64,000 nucleotides of DNA from Alphaproteobacteria bacterium LSUCC0396. GTDB lineage: Bacteria; Pseudomonadota; Alphaproteobacteria; Puniceispirillales; Puniceispirillaceae. The DNA is taken from contig CP166131.1 in assembly GCA_041228345.1 (NCBI GenBank), forward strand, positions 124,001-188,000. Reading direction: 5' to 3'. The notes beneath the pieces were generated by a model, which saw only the letters and a list, made by a program, of their open reading frames with translations, was not told where the DNA came from and did no database searches. Position 1 is the stretch's first letter; each line of letters opens with the position of its first letter. Position numbers and translations under genes: made by a program. Positions 1 to 8,894 of this stretch are shown here, one piece after another.

Positions 1-557
1 TATTTATAGGCCATTGATGCCAAGGTTGGCATCTTGGCAATCAACCGCCTTGAGGCGATCATGCGCTGCAATGGGTCATGAATATCGGTTGAGTCGTGAT
101 AGAACGCAGATAATGCACCGGTGACGCCGCAAAGGATTGCCATTGGATGGGCATCACGGCGGAACCCGCGTAAAAAGATGGATAGCTGCTCATGCACCAT
201 CGTATGACGGGTAATTGCGGTATCAAACGCCTCTTTTTGTTCCGGATCGGGCAGCTCGCCTTCAAGCAGCAAATAGGCCAGCTCAAGAAAGTCAGCCTTT
301 TCGGCGAGGTCCTCGATCGCATAGCCGCGATGCAACAACACCCCTTCATCACCATCAATATAGGTCAGCCCAGAAACGCATGATCCTGTCGCGCCATAGC
401 CCGGATCAAAGGTAAACATTCCAGTTTCTGCATAAAGTTTGCGAATATCGATAACATCCGGCCCGATCGTTCCAGACGTGACTGGCAAGACCGTTGATTT
501 TCCTGATGCGTTGTCAGTAACTGTTACGGATTTTTCGGAAGACGAATTGTCAGCCAT
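1..557 (-). CDS. gltA: citrate synthase, N-terminal part (cut by window edge)
   Basis: Citrate synthase condenses acetyl-CoA and oxaloacetate at the entry of the TCA cycle in the cytoplasm. Translating the minus strand from the ATG at 557-555 gives an open frame to the window edge. It contains the conserved N-terminal features of bacterial type II citrate synthase: a [15 protein letters not shown] block, then [15 protein letters not shown], then [14 protein letters not shown], and further on [11 protein letters not shown]. About 185 residues are visible; the catalytic His/Asp region lies outside the window. The gene is downstream of gltX on the same strand, 94 bp away, which is a common alphaproteobacterial pairing. 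The family call is secure; the 3' end cannot be judged. Confidence 0.93.
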   Translation of the reverse strand, partial: MADNSSSEKSVTVTDNASGKSTVLPVTSGTIGPDVIDIRKLYAETGMFTFDPGYGATGSCVSGLTYIDGDEGVLLHRGYAIEDLAEKADFLELAYLLLEGELPDPEQKEAFDTAITRHTMVHEQLSIFLRGFRRDAHPMAILCGVTGALSAFYHDSTDIHDPLQRMIASRRLIAKMPTLASMAYK

Positions 558-651
558 CAGCGGACCTCATGAAAAAAGTTATGTGACGAATACAGCGCTG
601 AGCATCAGGCGACTGTGTCTACTGCGAGGAGCGTCCTAACGGTACTGCAAA

Positions 652-2046
652 TTAGCGTTGTGTGCAAGAGATCCGCAACCTGTGACTGGTCTCAGCCTGT
701 CCCAAAGCCACCATAATATCAATGATTGACGGTGTTTGCTTCATGCCGGTAACAGCGGCGCGCAGAGGCAGCCCGATATCGCGCATTTTCATCCCGTTTT
801 CAACAAGGTAGCCATTAACCGCTTCTTTCAATCCATCCAAGGTCCATGGCGCAGTTTCCAGCGCCCGATCAAGGTCAAGCAGGGTTTTCTTGGCGTCATC
901 GTTTAAAAGGGCGGCCGCGTCATCCTCAATGGTGACCGCACCATCAATCAAAAGATAACCAACTGAACCAGCGATATCGAGGTGGGTCTTTGCGCGCTCC
1001 TTCAATAAAGGCAGGAGCGCTCGGATGCGAGATTTTGCGGCGTCAGACGGGCTGTTACCAGTTTCGGCAATTGTTTGTGTAATCATAGCACATAGCGTGT
1101 CATCATCCATGGTGCGAATGAAATGCGCATTTACATCACGTAATTTATCAGCATCAAAACGGGCAGGCGATTTACCAATCCGGCCAAGATCAAACAGCGA
1201 AACTGCATCATCACGGCTGATAATGTCCATGTCGCCGTAACTCCATCCCAGCTTTAAGAGATAGCTGAACATCGCGTCAGGCAGAAACCCCATATCGCGG
1301 TAGGCATCAACCCCAAGCGCGCCATGCCGTTTTGATAATTTTGCCCCGTCACTGCCATGGATAAGCGGAATATGTGCAAAGACCGGCACATCCCACCCCA
1401 TGCCCTGATAGACCATATATTGGCGAAACGCGTTGTTTAAATGATCATCGCCGCGAATCACGTGGGTAATACCCATGTCATGATCATCAACGACAACCGC
1501 CAACATATAGGTTGGCGACCCATCCGCCCGCAAAATCACCATGTCATCCAGCACATGGTTTTGCACGGTCACTGCGCCCTGAACCGCATCCAGAATTGTG
1601 GTGCTGCCCTCGCTTGGCATTTTCATGCGCACCACAAAAGGCGCATCAATCGGGGCCTCATCTGGGTTTTTGTCGCGCCACGGCGAACGGACAGCATGAC
1701 CAGATTGTTTGCTGGCCTCGCGGATCGCGGTCAGTTCATCATCAGTTAGATAACATTTATAGGCCGCACCAGCCTCGATTAACGCTAGCGCCACCTCATA
1801 ATGACGCTGGCTTTGCGCCGACTGGCTGATGGCTGGTTGATCACCGCCAAGCCCAAGCCAATCAAGCCCATCATGGATCGCGGCAATCGCCTCATCTGTT
1901 GACCGGGCCTTGTCAGTATCTTCAATTCGCAAAAGATAAGTGCCGCCGTGATGGCGCGCAAACAGCCAGTTGAAAAGGGCGGTCCGCGCCCCGCCAATAT
2001 GCAGATAACCGGTTGGCGACGGCGCAAATCTTGTAACGACATTCAT
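652..2046 (-). CDS. gltX: glutamyl-tRNA synthetase
   Basis: 464-residue class I aminoacyl-tRNA synthetase charging tRNA with glutamate. The N-terminus carries the HIGH-type motif (PSPTGYLHIGGARTALFNW, residues 9-27) and the central part carries the KMSKS-type loop as AKLSKRHG near residue 238. The C-terminal anticodon-binding domain follows. Length matches the bacterial family. Alphaproteobacteria often have two gltX copies, one of which may act on tRNA-Gln, so whether this is the discriminating or non-discriminating paralogue cannot be read here. It starts 64 bp from the divergently transcribed comEC and precedes gltA on the same strand. Confidence 0.97.
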   Translation of the reverse strand: MNVVTRFAPSPTGYLHIGGARTALFNWLFARHHGGTYLLRIEDTDKARSTDEAIAAIHDGLDWLGLGGDQPAISQSAQSQRHYEVALALIEAGAAYKCYLTDDELTAIREASKQSGHAVRSPWRDKNPDEAPIDAPFVVRMKMPSEGSTTILDAVQGAVTVQNHVLDDMVILRADGSPTYMLAVVVDDHDMGITHVIRGDDHLNNAFRQYMVYQGMGWDVPVFAHIPLIHGSDGAKLSKRHGALGVDAYRDMGFLPDAMFSYLLKLGWSYGDMDIISRDDAVSLFDLGRIGKSPARFDADKLRDVNAHFIRTMDDDTLCAMITQTIAETGNSPSDAAKSRIRALLPLLKERAKTHLDIAGSVGYLLIDGAVTIEDDAAALLNDDAKKTLLDLDRALETAPWTLDGLKEAVNGYLVENGMKMRDIGLPLRAAVTGMKQTPSIIDIMVALGQAETSHRLRISCTQR

Positions 2047-2109
2047 AGTTTTTTATGCCCTTCCTGATAGGCTGGCATCATTGACCATACTTGGGCGCAT
2101 GCTACACCA

Positions 2110-3846
2110 ATGGCACTGCAAATTGCACCCCTGATTGTTCCAGAGCGTCGGATATTGATCTATCTCTATCTGTTTGTAACGGGGATAATCCTCTTACATA
2201 GCTTGCCGGCCTTGTGGCATCACGGCGATCAGCTTGTCCTGCTTTTGAGTGGCGGGGCGTTCATGATACTGGCCGCTATTTTTCTGGCACTTTATGCACG
2301 CCACCATGCCGCGCTAAATGGGGCGGTACGATTGCTGATTGCTTTTATCCTTGGTGTCGTCGTGGCGGCTGTGCAATTTGCCCGGCATGACACGCCTCAA
2401 ATTGGCCGCGGTATTACCGGTCAGATTGAGGGGAGTTTGGTAAAAATTGACGGGCGTGCCGATGCCCGCAGCCGCTTATGGTTGCGGCTTGATACTACCG
2501 CCGAGATCGTCAGTGATGGGCATTTGCCAGCGGGCGGTATTGTGCGCGTCACCACCGATGAATGGCAGGATCAACAGCGGCTTGGCAGCAAACTAGCCAT
2601 GCGGGTCAGGCTGTACCCGCCGCCAACGCGGGTTCTGGCTGGGGTTGCTGATTACGGTCGTCAGGCGCGCGCTCAAGGGGTTCTGGCAAGCGGTTATGTT
2701 ATCTCCGGCTTGCGGCCGGTTGCGGATGGTGGCGATAGATCCGGTTTTGATAATTTTTATTTATTCTTGGCGCGATACCGCGCTCACTTTGCCAGCTATC
2801 TTGTTGGCTTGATGAACGCGCCGGCAGGGGCGATTGCGGCGGCGTTACTGGTTGGCGAACGTCGTTATATCAATGATGAACTCTATAAACAGTTTCGCGA
2901 CTCGGGTTTGGCGCATTTGCTGGCGATTTCCGGACTTCATATGGGATTAATTTGTTTCGGGACTATGGCGCTTATCCGGTTTGTCGGGGCGTTGTTTCCA
3001 GCAATGTCCAGCCGGTTTCCCTTGCATAAATATGCCGCTATCACCGCGGCGATAATTGGTGCCTGCTATGTTTTGATGTCGGGCGCACCCATAAGCGCGG
3101 TTCGCGCCTTTGCCATGCCTTTGCTGGTGGTTCTGGCAATTTTACGCGACCGGATGGCATTAACACTGCGCAATGTCTGTTTGGCCGCCTTTGTGATTTT
3201 AGCGGTTAATACCATGGCCCTATTTTCTGCCGGTTTTCAGCTCAGTTTTGCTGCAACCGCTATTCTGGTCATATGGTATGAAGCACGCGCTAGAAGAGGG
3301 GCCTCGCAATTCCATTGGTCGTTGCGCTATCCGGTTGCTTTGATCACCATGTCGCTATTGGCGGCGATGGCAACTGCACCGTTTGCTGCCCAGCATTTTG
3401 GCGTTGTTATACCATGGGGCGTTATTGCCAATATCATTGGCATCCCATTGACCAGATTCTGGATTATGCCAATGGGCATGCTGTTTAGTGTCAGCGCAAT
3501 ATTCGGGATAGACTGGATTGTCGCGCCGATCCTCGCTGGCGGGATAAATATATTGGTCTTTATTGCCGGCATAATTGCCGAATACCCTTTTGCTGGATGG
3601 CCGGTTGCACCGCCGGAATATACCGCATTAGCTGTGATGGTTAGCGGTATCATACTGACCCAGCTTTTCATCAAACCAATTACCAGTATCGGATGGGTGG
3701 TCGGGATTGTTGGCGCGCTTTTATGGACGGTGCGGCCCGTGCCTGATGGCGCGCTATTCGCTGTCGGCCGCACGCCGCGATTGGTCCTAGCAGGGCCTGG
3801 CGTGGTTGCGACCCCTTATGATAATCTATCCGACTTTCTGGCCTAA
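2110..3846 (+). CDS. comEC: ComEC/Rec2 family DNA-uptake channel, C-terminus cut by in-frame TAA
   Basis: 578-residue polytopic inner-membrane protein. The N-terminus has closely spaced hydrophobic segments, followed by an OB-like soluble region (residues about 95-200). The Competence domain then begins around LVGERRYINDELYKQFRDSGLAHLLAISGLHMG, split here as LVGERRYI and LAHLLAISGLHMG (residues 248-280). Family members import single-stranded DNA. No metallo-beta-lactamase domain is visible. The frame stops at TAA 3844-3846 but continues in phase after it (see 3847-4179) with a cysteine-containing tail resembling the usual alphaproteobacterial ComEC C-terminus. The gene is therefore either a recent nonsense mutant or is completed by re-initiation at the ATG that directly abuts the stop. 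It lies between gltX and lexA, its usual alphaproteobacterial place. Confidence 0.85.
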   Translation: MALQIAPLIVPERRILIYLYLFVTGIILLHSLPALWHHGDQLVLLLSGGAFMILAAIFLALYARHHAALNGAVRLLIAFILGVVVAAVQFARHDTPQIGRGITGQIEGSLVKIDGRADARSRLWLRLDTTAEIVSDGHLPAGGIVRVTTDEWQDQQRLGSKLAMRVRLYPPPTRVLAGVADYGRQARAQGVLASGYVISGLRPVADGGDRSGFDNFYLFLARYRAHFASYLVGLMNAPAGAIAAALLVGERRYINDELYKQFRDSGLAHLLAISGLHMGLICFGTMALIRFVGALFPAMSSRFPLHKYAAITAAIIGACYVLMSGAPISAVRAFAMPLLVVLAILRDRMALTLRNVCLAAFVILAVNTMALFSAGFQLSFAATAILVIWYEARARRGASQFHWSLRYPVALITMSLLAAMATAPFAAQHFGVVIPWGVIANIIGIPLTRFWIMPMGMLFSVSAIFGIDWIVAPILAGGINILVFIAGIIAEYPFAGWPVAPPEYTALAVMVSGIILTQLFIKPITSIGWVVGIVGALLWTVRPVPDGALFAVGRTPRLVLAGPGVVATPYDNLSDFLA

Positions 3847-4179
3847 ATGGCCGCCTTTCGCCTTGGCAAAAGTGTAAATTCAGATGAACCAACGCCATGT
3901 GACCCGTCATGCCGCCATGATTTCGGTGATGGAATGATCGGCAGCATTGTCAAAAGGTCACGCGGGCTTACGGCGGCCTGCAAGGATCATAAAACCAGCT
4001 TTGTTCTAACAATCATCGCGCCGCGCTATCGCTGCAGGAGCGGCAAACCGATTTATAATATCAGTCAGAAAACAGGCTATAATTATCTGATTTTTGTCCA
4101 GAAAAAATCAATAAAGATGATTAGTAATTCCGGATTAGACCAGCAAGTTTGCCCTGCACTTCAACCTCTCCCGTGCTGA
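3847..4179 (+). pseudogene. in-phase continuation of comEC after an internal stop
   Basis: This 110-codon open frame begins with an ATG immediately after the comEC TAA and is in the same phase. The first ~70 residues contain spaced cysteines (CDPSC, TAACKD, PRYRC) and a VLTIIAP-type strand. From memory this pattern resembles the small C-terminal domain of alphaproteobacterial ComEC proteins, so I read it as the detached end of the same gene. The last 20 codons overlap the 3' end of lexA on the other strand and are probably not original coding sequence. It could be expressed by termination-reinitiation at TAA-ATG, or be dead. Confidence 0.5.
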
Positions 4180-4759
4180 AATAGCGGGTTTCATATTTTG
4201 GGTTTGCGGCCTCTAAACCAACCCGGCCCGGTTCTTTTAGCAATGTCTTCAAGGTTGCTTCTTGCTGGTTAATCAATGCGACAACAATCTCGCCATGTCG
4301 GGCGGTTTCGGCGCGTTGAATTACCACGGTATCACCGTCCAGAATGCCCGCACCAATCATCGAGTCACCAACGATTTCAAGCGCAAAATGCTCACCGCTG
4401 CCAACCATGCTTGCCGGAATTTCTAGGTGATTTGTAGGATCACTCAAGGCTTCGATCGGCGTACCAGCAGCAATCCGGCCCAAAAGGGGGAGGCTAACAA
4501 GATTGCTCGCCGCTTCAACCGAACGGGTGACAACACCACCAGCCGCCGCCGCAGGTTTCAAAATCTCGATCGCACGGGCCCGATTGGCAAGACGGCGGAT
4601 ATAGCCACGCTCCTCAAGGCCGGAAACAAGCCGATGAACGCCCGATTTTGACGCAAGACCCAGCGCATCGCGCATTTCGTCAAAAGATGGAGGCACCTCA
4701 TGCTGCTGCATATGCTCATTCAGATAGCTTAAAAGCTCACTTTGCTTGCGTGTAAGCAT
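4121..4759 (-). CDS. lexA: LexA SOS repressor
   Basis: 212-residue LexA: an N-terminal winged helix (MLTRKQSELLSYL to GYIRRLANRARAIEIL, residues 1-66) and a C-terminal S24 peptidase-like domain. The self-cleavage Ala-Gly is in LGRIAAGTPIEAL (about residues 96-108), the catalytic Ser is in GDSMIGAGILDGD, and the catalytic Lys is in EATLKTLLKEPGRV. It represses DNA-damage genes until RecA-stimulated autocleavage. A consensus alphaproteobacterial SOS box sits 26-40 bp upstream of its start codon, indicating autorepression. The gene converges with the comEC tail and overlaps it at the 3' ends. Confidence 0.97.
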   Translation of the reverse strand: MLTRKQSELLSYLNEHMQQHEVPPSFDEMRDALGLASKSGVHRLVSGLEERGYIRRLANRARAIEILKPAAAAGGVVTRSVEAASNLVSLPLLGRIAAGTPIEALSDPTNHLEIPASMVGSGEHFALEIVGDSMIGAGILDGDTVVIQRAETARHGEIVVALINQQEATLKTLLKEPGRVGLEAANPKYETRYFSTGEVEVQGKLAGLIRNY

Positions 4760-4784
4760 CGAAACACTCCGCTTGTTCCTGTTC

Positions 4785-4799
4785 GTTCTGTTTATGTTC
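4785..4799 (-). promoter_or_regulatory. LexA operator (SOS box) of lexA
   Basis: GTTC-N7-GTTC (GTTC at 4785-4788 and 4796-4799) matches the direct-repeat SOS box known for alphaproteobacterial LexA. Two further GTTC tetramers (4775-4778 and 4781-4784) lie between it and the start codon. Confidence 0.85.
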
Positions 4800-4936
4800 T
4801 AACAATGTTTCGAAAGGCTGGCAAGCCTAATCAGACAGCCAGCGCTATTTATCGGATAAAAACACACCCTAAGCGGGGCTGGCACCACGCGGCGTTTGTG
4901 TCTTGCTGGCTTTTGCTGCCAAAAAATAGGGGCGGC

Positions 4937-6199
4937 CTAATATAGGGGCGGGAGAGGCATAACCCACACACGCTCACCAGCGGCTTTGGCGGGATCGAAG
5001 GGCGGGCGAATAATGAACGCATTCGCATTTGCGAGTACTGACATCATCGAGCTATCTTGGCGCGGTGCCGGGGTGACCGTCTGGCGACCATCCTTGGTGG
5101 AAATAACGGCACGGATGTAATCTTGGCGTTGATCATTAGCCTCGACATCGACCGAAAGCGGCAATTCAAACTGCAATGGATCGGCGCTGCCACCAACCAT
5201 ATGCGCAATAGCCGGCCGCACAAACACCAACGCGCAGACTGCCGTTGAGACAGGGTTTCCGGGAAGCCCGATCAGGGGAATGTTGTTAACGTTACCTGAA
5301 ATGAGCGGTTTGCCCGGACGCATAGCGATTTTCCAGAAATTCAGCGCGTTTTCGGCGCTGCTTCCAAGATCTGAAACAATATGATCATGCGTTCCGACCG
5401 AGGCGCCACCGGTGGTAACAACAAGATCAAGCGCACCTGCTTGCTGAACTGCTTTCAGCATCGCGCCCGGTTTGTCGCGGGCAATCCCCAGATCGACCGC
5501 GTGCCCGCCGCAAGCGGTGATGAAATTCATCAAAAAGCTGGCATTTGAGCTGATAATCTGACCGGGACCAGGCATCTCACCCGGGCGCACTAATTCATCA
5601 CCAGTCGACAACACGCCGACGCGGGGGCAGGCACGCACTGTTGCGGTGGTCAAACCCGCGGCAATGGCAAGCCCGATTGACCGCGCTGACAACAGCGTTC
5701 CAGCCGGTAAAATCACCTGACCCGCGGTGATATCAAGGCCAGCAGGCCGAATATAGCGGCCAACCGGCTCAGCGCTTCGAACGGTGATAACAACGCCGTT
5801 TTCCTCGGCAACCGGATCAACATCTTCTTGAATGACAATCGTATCAGCGCCATCAGGTATCGCCGCCCCGGTAAAGACCCGCACAGCCTGTCCAGCAGCT
5901 ATTTCACCATCCCAAGGATGGCCTGCAGCAGATTCGGCAATTCGCGTTAATTGGCAGGGAAGCTGGGTCACATCAGCACCGCGAACCGCATATCCATCCA
6001 TCGCCGATACTGCCTGTGGCGGCAGGGTCAGCGCCGCTGTCAAATCTTCGGCAAGGGTAAAGCCCAAAGCCTGTTCAAGCGGCTTTCGTGCCGGCGTTGT
6101 TTGTGGCAAGCGCTCAATAATGGCGGCCAATGCCTGATCAACTGGCAGCAGCGGCGATTTGCCAGCTGGTTTGGATGCATCCGGCCTATTCGGCATCAT
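4937..6199 (-). CDS. moeA: molybdopterin molybdotransferase MoeA
   Basis: 420-residue MoeA, which inserts molybdate into adenylylated molybdopterin in molybdenum-cofactor synthesis. Seen in order: the domain I/II signature [13 protein letters not shown] (residues about 60-72), [19 protein letters not shown], the domain III nucleotide-binding fold with [11 protein letters not shown] and [12 protein letters not shown], and the closing [12 protein letters not shown] near residue 315. The ATG at 6199 overlaps the end of moaC by 14 bp, which implies translational coupling. An alternative ATG lies one codon downstream. Confidence 0.96.
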   Translation of the reverse strand: MMPNRPDASKPAGKSPLLPVDQALAAIIERLPQTTPARKPLEQALGFTLAEDLTAALTLPPQAVSAMDGYAVRGADVTQLPCQLTRIAESAAGHPWDGEIAAGQAVRVFTGAAIPDGADTIVIQEDVDPVAEENGVVITVRSAEPVGRYIRPAGLDITAGQVILPAGTLLSARSIGLAIAAGLTTATVRACPRVGVLSTGDELVRPGEMPGPGQIISSNASFLMNFITACGGHAVDLGIARDKPGAMLKAVQQAGALDLVVTTGGASVGTHDHIVSDLGSSAENALNFWKIAMRPGKPLISGNVNNIPLIGLPGNPVSTAVCALVFVRPAIAHMVGGSADPLQFELPLSVDVEANDQRQDYIRAVISTKDGRQTVTPAPRQDSSMMSVLANANAFIIRPPFDPAKAAGERVWVMPLPPLY

Positions 6200-6662
6200 A
6201 ACTGCCCGATTTACCGCCCGATTTATGGGTTAGCCTTATATTGCCAATTTCCATACCGCGATCAACAGCTTTGCACATATCATAAACCGTAAGCGCCGCC
6301 GTTGAAACCGCAGTCATCGCCTCCATTTCAACCCCGGTTGGCCCTGAAACGGCACAAGTTGCGGTGATCTGAATTCCGGGTAGTTCAGGGTCTGGTGCAA
6401 GATCAAGGGTAACATGATCAAGTCCAAGCGGGTGACAAAGCGGGATCAAATTTGCGGTTTGTTTTGCACCCATTATTCCTGCCAGCCGCGCAACTCCCAG
6501 AACATCGCCTTTCTTGGCGGTACCATCAGTGATCATAGTCAGTGTTTCGGGCTGCATACGGATATGCCCCTTAACCACAGCAATGCGCTTGGTGTCGGCC
6601 TTGCTGCCAACGTCAACCATATGCGCGTTACCGTCGCTATCGAAATGGGTAAATTCAGCCAT
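6186..6662 (-). CDS. moaC: cyclic pyranopterin monophosphate synthase MoaC
   Basis: 158-residue MoaC, which acts with MoaA to form cyclic pyranopterin monophosphate. The start is ATG at 6662-6660 ([18 protein letters not shown]); an upstream in-frame extension to 6752 runs back into trpC and lacks family similarity. Conserved segments visible are [26 protein letters not shown] (His-containing active-site loop) and [15 protein letters not shown]. It lies 28 bp after trpC and overlaps moeA, giving the trpC-moaC-moeA order common in alphaproteobacteria. Confidence 0.97.
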   Translation of the reverse strand: MAEFTHFDSDGNAHMVDVGSKADTKRIAVVKGHIRMQPETLTMITDGTAKKGDVLGVARLAGIMGAKQTANLIPLCHPLGLDHVTLDLAPDPELPGIQITATCAVSGPTGVEMEAMTAVSTAALTVYDMCKAVDRGMEIGNIRLTHKSGGKSGSYDAE

Positions 6663-6690
6663 GGGTTTTTCTTTCTTAAACTTGAAACGC

Positions 6691-7494
6691 CTACGAACGG
6701 GGCACAGGATTAGCCAAAATAGCCTTTGTTGCTGCTGCGACATCATCGGCACGCATCAGGGACTCGCCAATCAGAAAACAGCGCGCACCAACCGCCGCCA
6801 TCCGCGCAAGATCCGCCGGGGTAAATAACCCACTTTCAGCAATCGCAATGCGGTCATCTGGCAAGTGGGGCAGCATCGCCGCGCCAACATCAAGCGATAT
6901 TTCCATCGTTTTGAGGTTACGGTTATTAATCCCCATAAGCGGCGAGCGTAATTTGGCCGCGCGCGCTAATTCATCGGCGTCATGGCATTCAATCAAAACA
7001 TCCATGCCATATTCCGTGGCACAGGCCTCCAGCTCGGCGGCACGCGCATCATCAAGCGCCGCCATAATCAGCAGAATACAATCTGCACCCATGGCGCGGG
7101 ACTCGACGATTTGCATCGGATCAATCATAAAATCTTTACGAAGTACAGGCAGGCTGACCGCATCTCGCGCCGCAACAAGATATTCGGGCGCGCCTTGAAA
7201 CCATTTACGGTCGGTCAAAACCGATAAGCAGGTTGCCCCACCTGCCTCATAGGCTGCGGCCAGATGCGCCGGATCAAAATCAGCGCGGATCAGACCTTTC
7301 GACGGTGACGCTTTCTTCAGCTCGGCAATCAGCCCATAACCAGCTGCGCTATCACGCGCCAATGCAGCGGCAAATCCGCGAACCGGCGAGGCCGCCTTGG
7401 CCGCGCTGTCCAGTGCTGCAAAACTTTGCGCCTTGGCAAGCGCGCTAACCTCGAGATGTTTTTCGTCGATGATGGTTGCCAAAACATTACTCAT
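6691..7494 (-). CDS. trpC: indole-3-glycerol phosphate synthase
   Basis: 267-residue TIM-barrel enzyme that closes the ring of 1-(2-carboxyphenylamino)-1-deoxyribulose 5-phosphate in tryptophan synthesis. Seen: the phosphate/catalytic Lys strand [16 protein letters not shown] (residues 54-69), [35 protein letters not shown] and [12 protein letters not shown] at the C-terminal phosphate site. It is a monofunctional TrpC without a fused TrpF. It follows trpD with a 4-bp gap, in an operon trpG-(spacer)-trpD-trpC-moaC-moeA. Confidence 0.97.
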   Translation of the reverse strand: MSNVLATIIDEKHLEVSALAKAQSFAALDSAAKAASPVRGFAAALARDSAAGYGLIAELKKASPSKGLIRADFDPAHLAAAYEAGGATCLSVLTDRKWFQGAPEYLVAARDAVSLPVLRKDFMIDPMQIVESRAMGADCILLIMAALDDARAAELEACATEYGMDVLIECHDADELARAAKLRSPLMGINNRNLKTMEISLDVGAAMLPHLPDDRIAIAESGLFTPADLARMAAVGARCFLIGESLMRADDVAAATKAILANPVPRS

Positions 7495-7498
7495 CTAA

Positions 7499-8521
7499 TC
7501 ATGCCTTATCATTGGTGATTGCAATCAGACCATCCAGCGCGGCAAGTGCCTTGCCCTCATCAACAGACGCTGACGCCATTGCGGCGCCTTTTGATAAATC
7601 GGCAACATGGCCGCCAGCAACCAATGCCGCGGCTGCATTGAACAGAACAATATCACGATAAGGGCCGGTTTCACCTTCCAATAGGGCACGAAGATAGCGC
7701 GCGTTATGTTCACCATCACCACCGCGAAGCTGATCCATTTTTGCGGTTTTCACGCCGATATCTTCAGGCGAAATGGTAAATTCCCGAACCTTGCCATCGA
7801 CAAGCGATGCAACATGGGTCTTACCGGTTGTGCTGACCTCATCAAGGCCGTCCGCCCCATGCACCACCCACGCATGCGTCGTGCCAAGCCGCGCTAGAAC
7901 ATGCGCAAATGGCGCACAATAGCTTTGATCAAACACCCCGACCATGATGCGTTTGACCAATGCCGGATTAGACAGCGGGCCAAGAAGATTGAAAATCGTG
8001 CGCACACCAAGCGATGCGCGAACCGGTGCAACATGGCGCATCGCAGAATGATGACGCGGCGCCATTAAAAAGGCGATATTGACCTCGGCGAGGGCACGTT
8101 CGACAAGCGCGATATCGCAATCAACGTTAATCCCAAGCGCCGATAATACATCCGCAGCGCCGCTTTTTGATGACACCGCTTTATTCCCATGTTTTGCAAC
8201 CGGAATACCGCATCCGGCAACAACAAAGGCACTGGCCGTCGAGATATTGTAAGTGCCAAACCCATCCCCGCCCGTACCGACGATATCCATCGCAAGATCA
8301 CTTGCCGGAATGGTTAAAGCCTTTGCCCGCATTACCGTGGCAGCGGCGGCAATATCATCAACCTGCTCGCCGCGAATTTTCAGCGCGATAAGAAAGGCAG
8401 CCATCTGCGCCTCGCCAACATCACCATCCATAATTGCGGTAAAACAATCCTGAATGGCGGCAGGCGTTGGCCGTTCGCCGGCAATCAGCGCGGTCAGGGA
8501 TGACTTTACAATTTCAGACAT
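7499..8521 (-). CDS. trpD: anthranilate phosphoribosyltransferase
   Basis: 340-residue TrpD transferring the phosphoribosyl group from PRPP to anthranilate. The glycine-rich PRPP loop MDIVGTGGDGFGTYNIST is near residues 78-95, followed by VAKHGNKAVSSKSGAADVLSALG split across VAKHGNKAVSS and SGAADVLSALG. The later FNLLGPLSNPA and the anthranilate-site region are intact. Length is typical of the family. An unusual 373-bp spacer separates it from trpG upstream. Confidence 0.97.
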   Translation of the reverse strand: MSEIVKSSLTALIAGERPTPAAIQDCFTAIMDGDVGEAQMAAFLIALKIRGEQVDDIAAAATVMRAKALTIPASDLAMDIVGTGGDGFGTYNISTASAFVVAGCGIPVAKHGNKAVSSKSGAADVLSALGINVDCDIALVERALAEVNIAFLMAPRHHSAMRHVAPVRASLGVRTIFNLLGPLSNPALVKRIMVGVFDQSYCAPFAHVLARLGTTHAWVVHGADGLDEVSTTGKTHVASLVDGKVREFTISPEDIGVKTAKMDQLRGGDGEHNARYLRALLEGETGPYRDIVLFNAAAALVAGGHVADLSKGAAMASASVDEGKALAALDGLIAITNDKA

Positions 8522-8697
8522 AAACCCAATTTCCTTTTTTTACGGCGAGTTACGCCAAGCGGTGCGAAAGTCCGATTAATGCCGGTTTATGAGCCGATTA
8601 TCATAGATGCGTCCGCTATTTTGCTGCGCCAGACTATATTGGCCAAGCGCCCGCAATGCAAGGCATCGCTGCCCAACCGAAAAGGGGGTTTAAGACG

Positions 8698-8774
8698 CCA
8701 CAAGCCGTACAGAGGCCGGATAGAGGCCGTATAGAGGCCGTATCGTGCCTGTATCGTGTCTTTATCGAGGCAGA
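8698..8774. repeat. 11-bp tandem repeat array
   Basis: Successive 11-bp units start at 8709, 8720, 8731, 8742, 8753 and 8764. The best unit is ATAGAGGCCGT (two perfect copies at 8720 and 8731); flanking units are diverged, and a weak seventh unit starts at 8698. The 11-bp period is close to one helical turn. Confidence 0.8.
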
Positions 8775-8842
8775 AAACTAGGCGCGGGCTGGATGCGGCC
8801 GATTTACGGATCAACAGCTGGCCTTTTTCAGCCTAAGATGGG

Positions 8843-8884
8843 CAGTTTTACGTGGACAGCTTTACGTGGGCAGATGAATGTGGG
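8843..8884. repeat. 14-bp tandem repeat, three copies
   Basis: Units start at 8843, 8857 and 8871. The first two (CAGTTTTACGTGGA and CAGCTTTACGTGGG) differ at two positions and the third is more diverged. The array ends just before the trpG stop codon. Confidence 0.7.
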
Positions 8885-8894
8885 CAGGGCAGCT

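Larger units (their letters stand above)
8522..8894. other. trpG-trpD spacer with tandem repeats, no convincing gene
   Basis: In most alphaproteobacterial trp operons trpG and trpD nearly touch; here 373 bp lie between them. I see no convincing coding frame. The spacer holds an 11-bp tandem array (about 8698-8774) and a 14-bp tandem array (8843-8884). These periods are not multiples of three, which argues against coding use. Confidence 0.7.

Noticed and set aside
5057-6137. Plus-strand open frames opposite moeA
   Set aside because: Shadow frames of a well-supported minus-strand gene; no family motifs.
8587-8814. 75-codon minus-strand frame in the trpG-trpD spacer
   Set aside because: Consists largely of the 11-bp tandem repeat and resembles no protein family.
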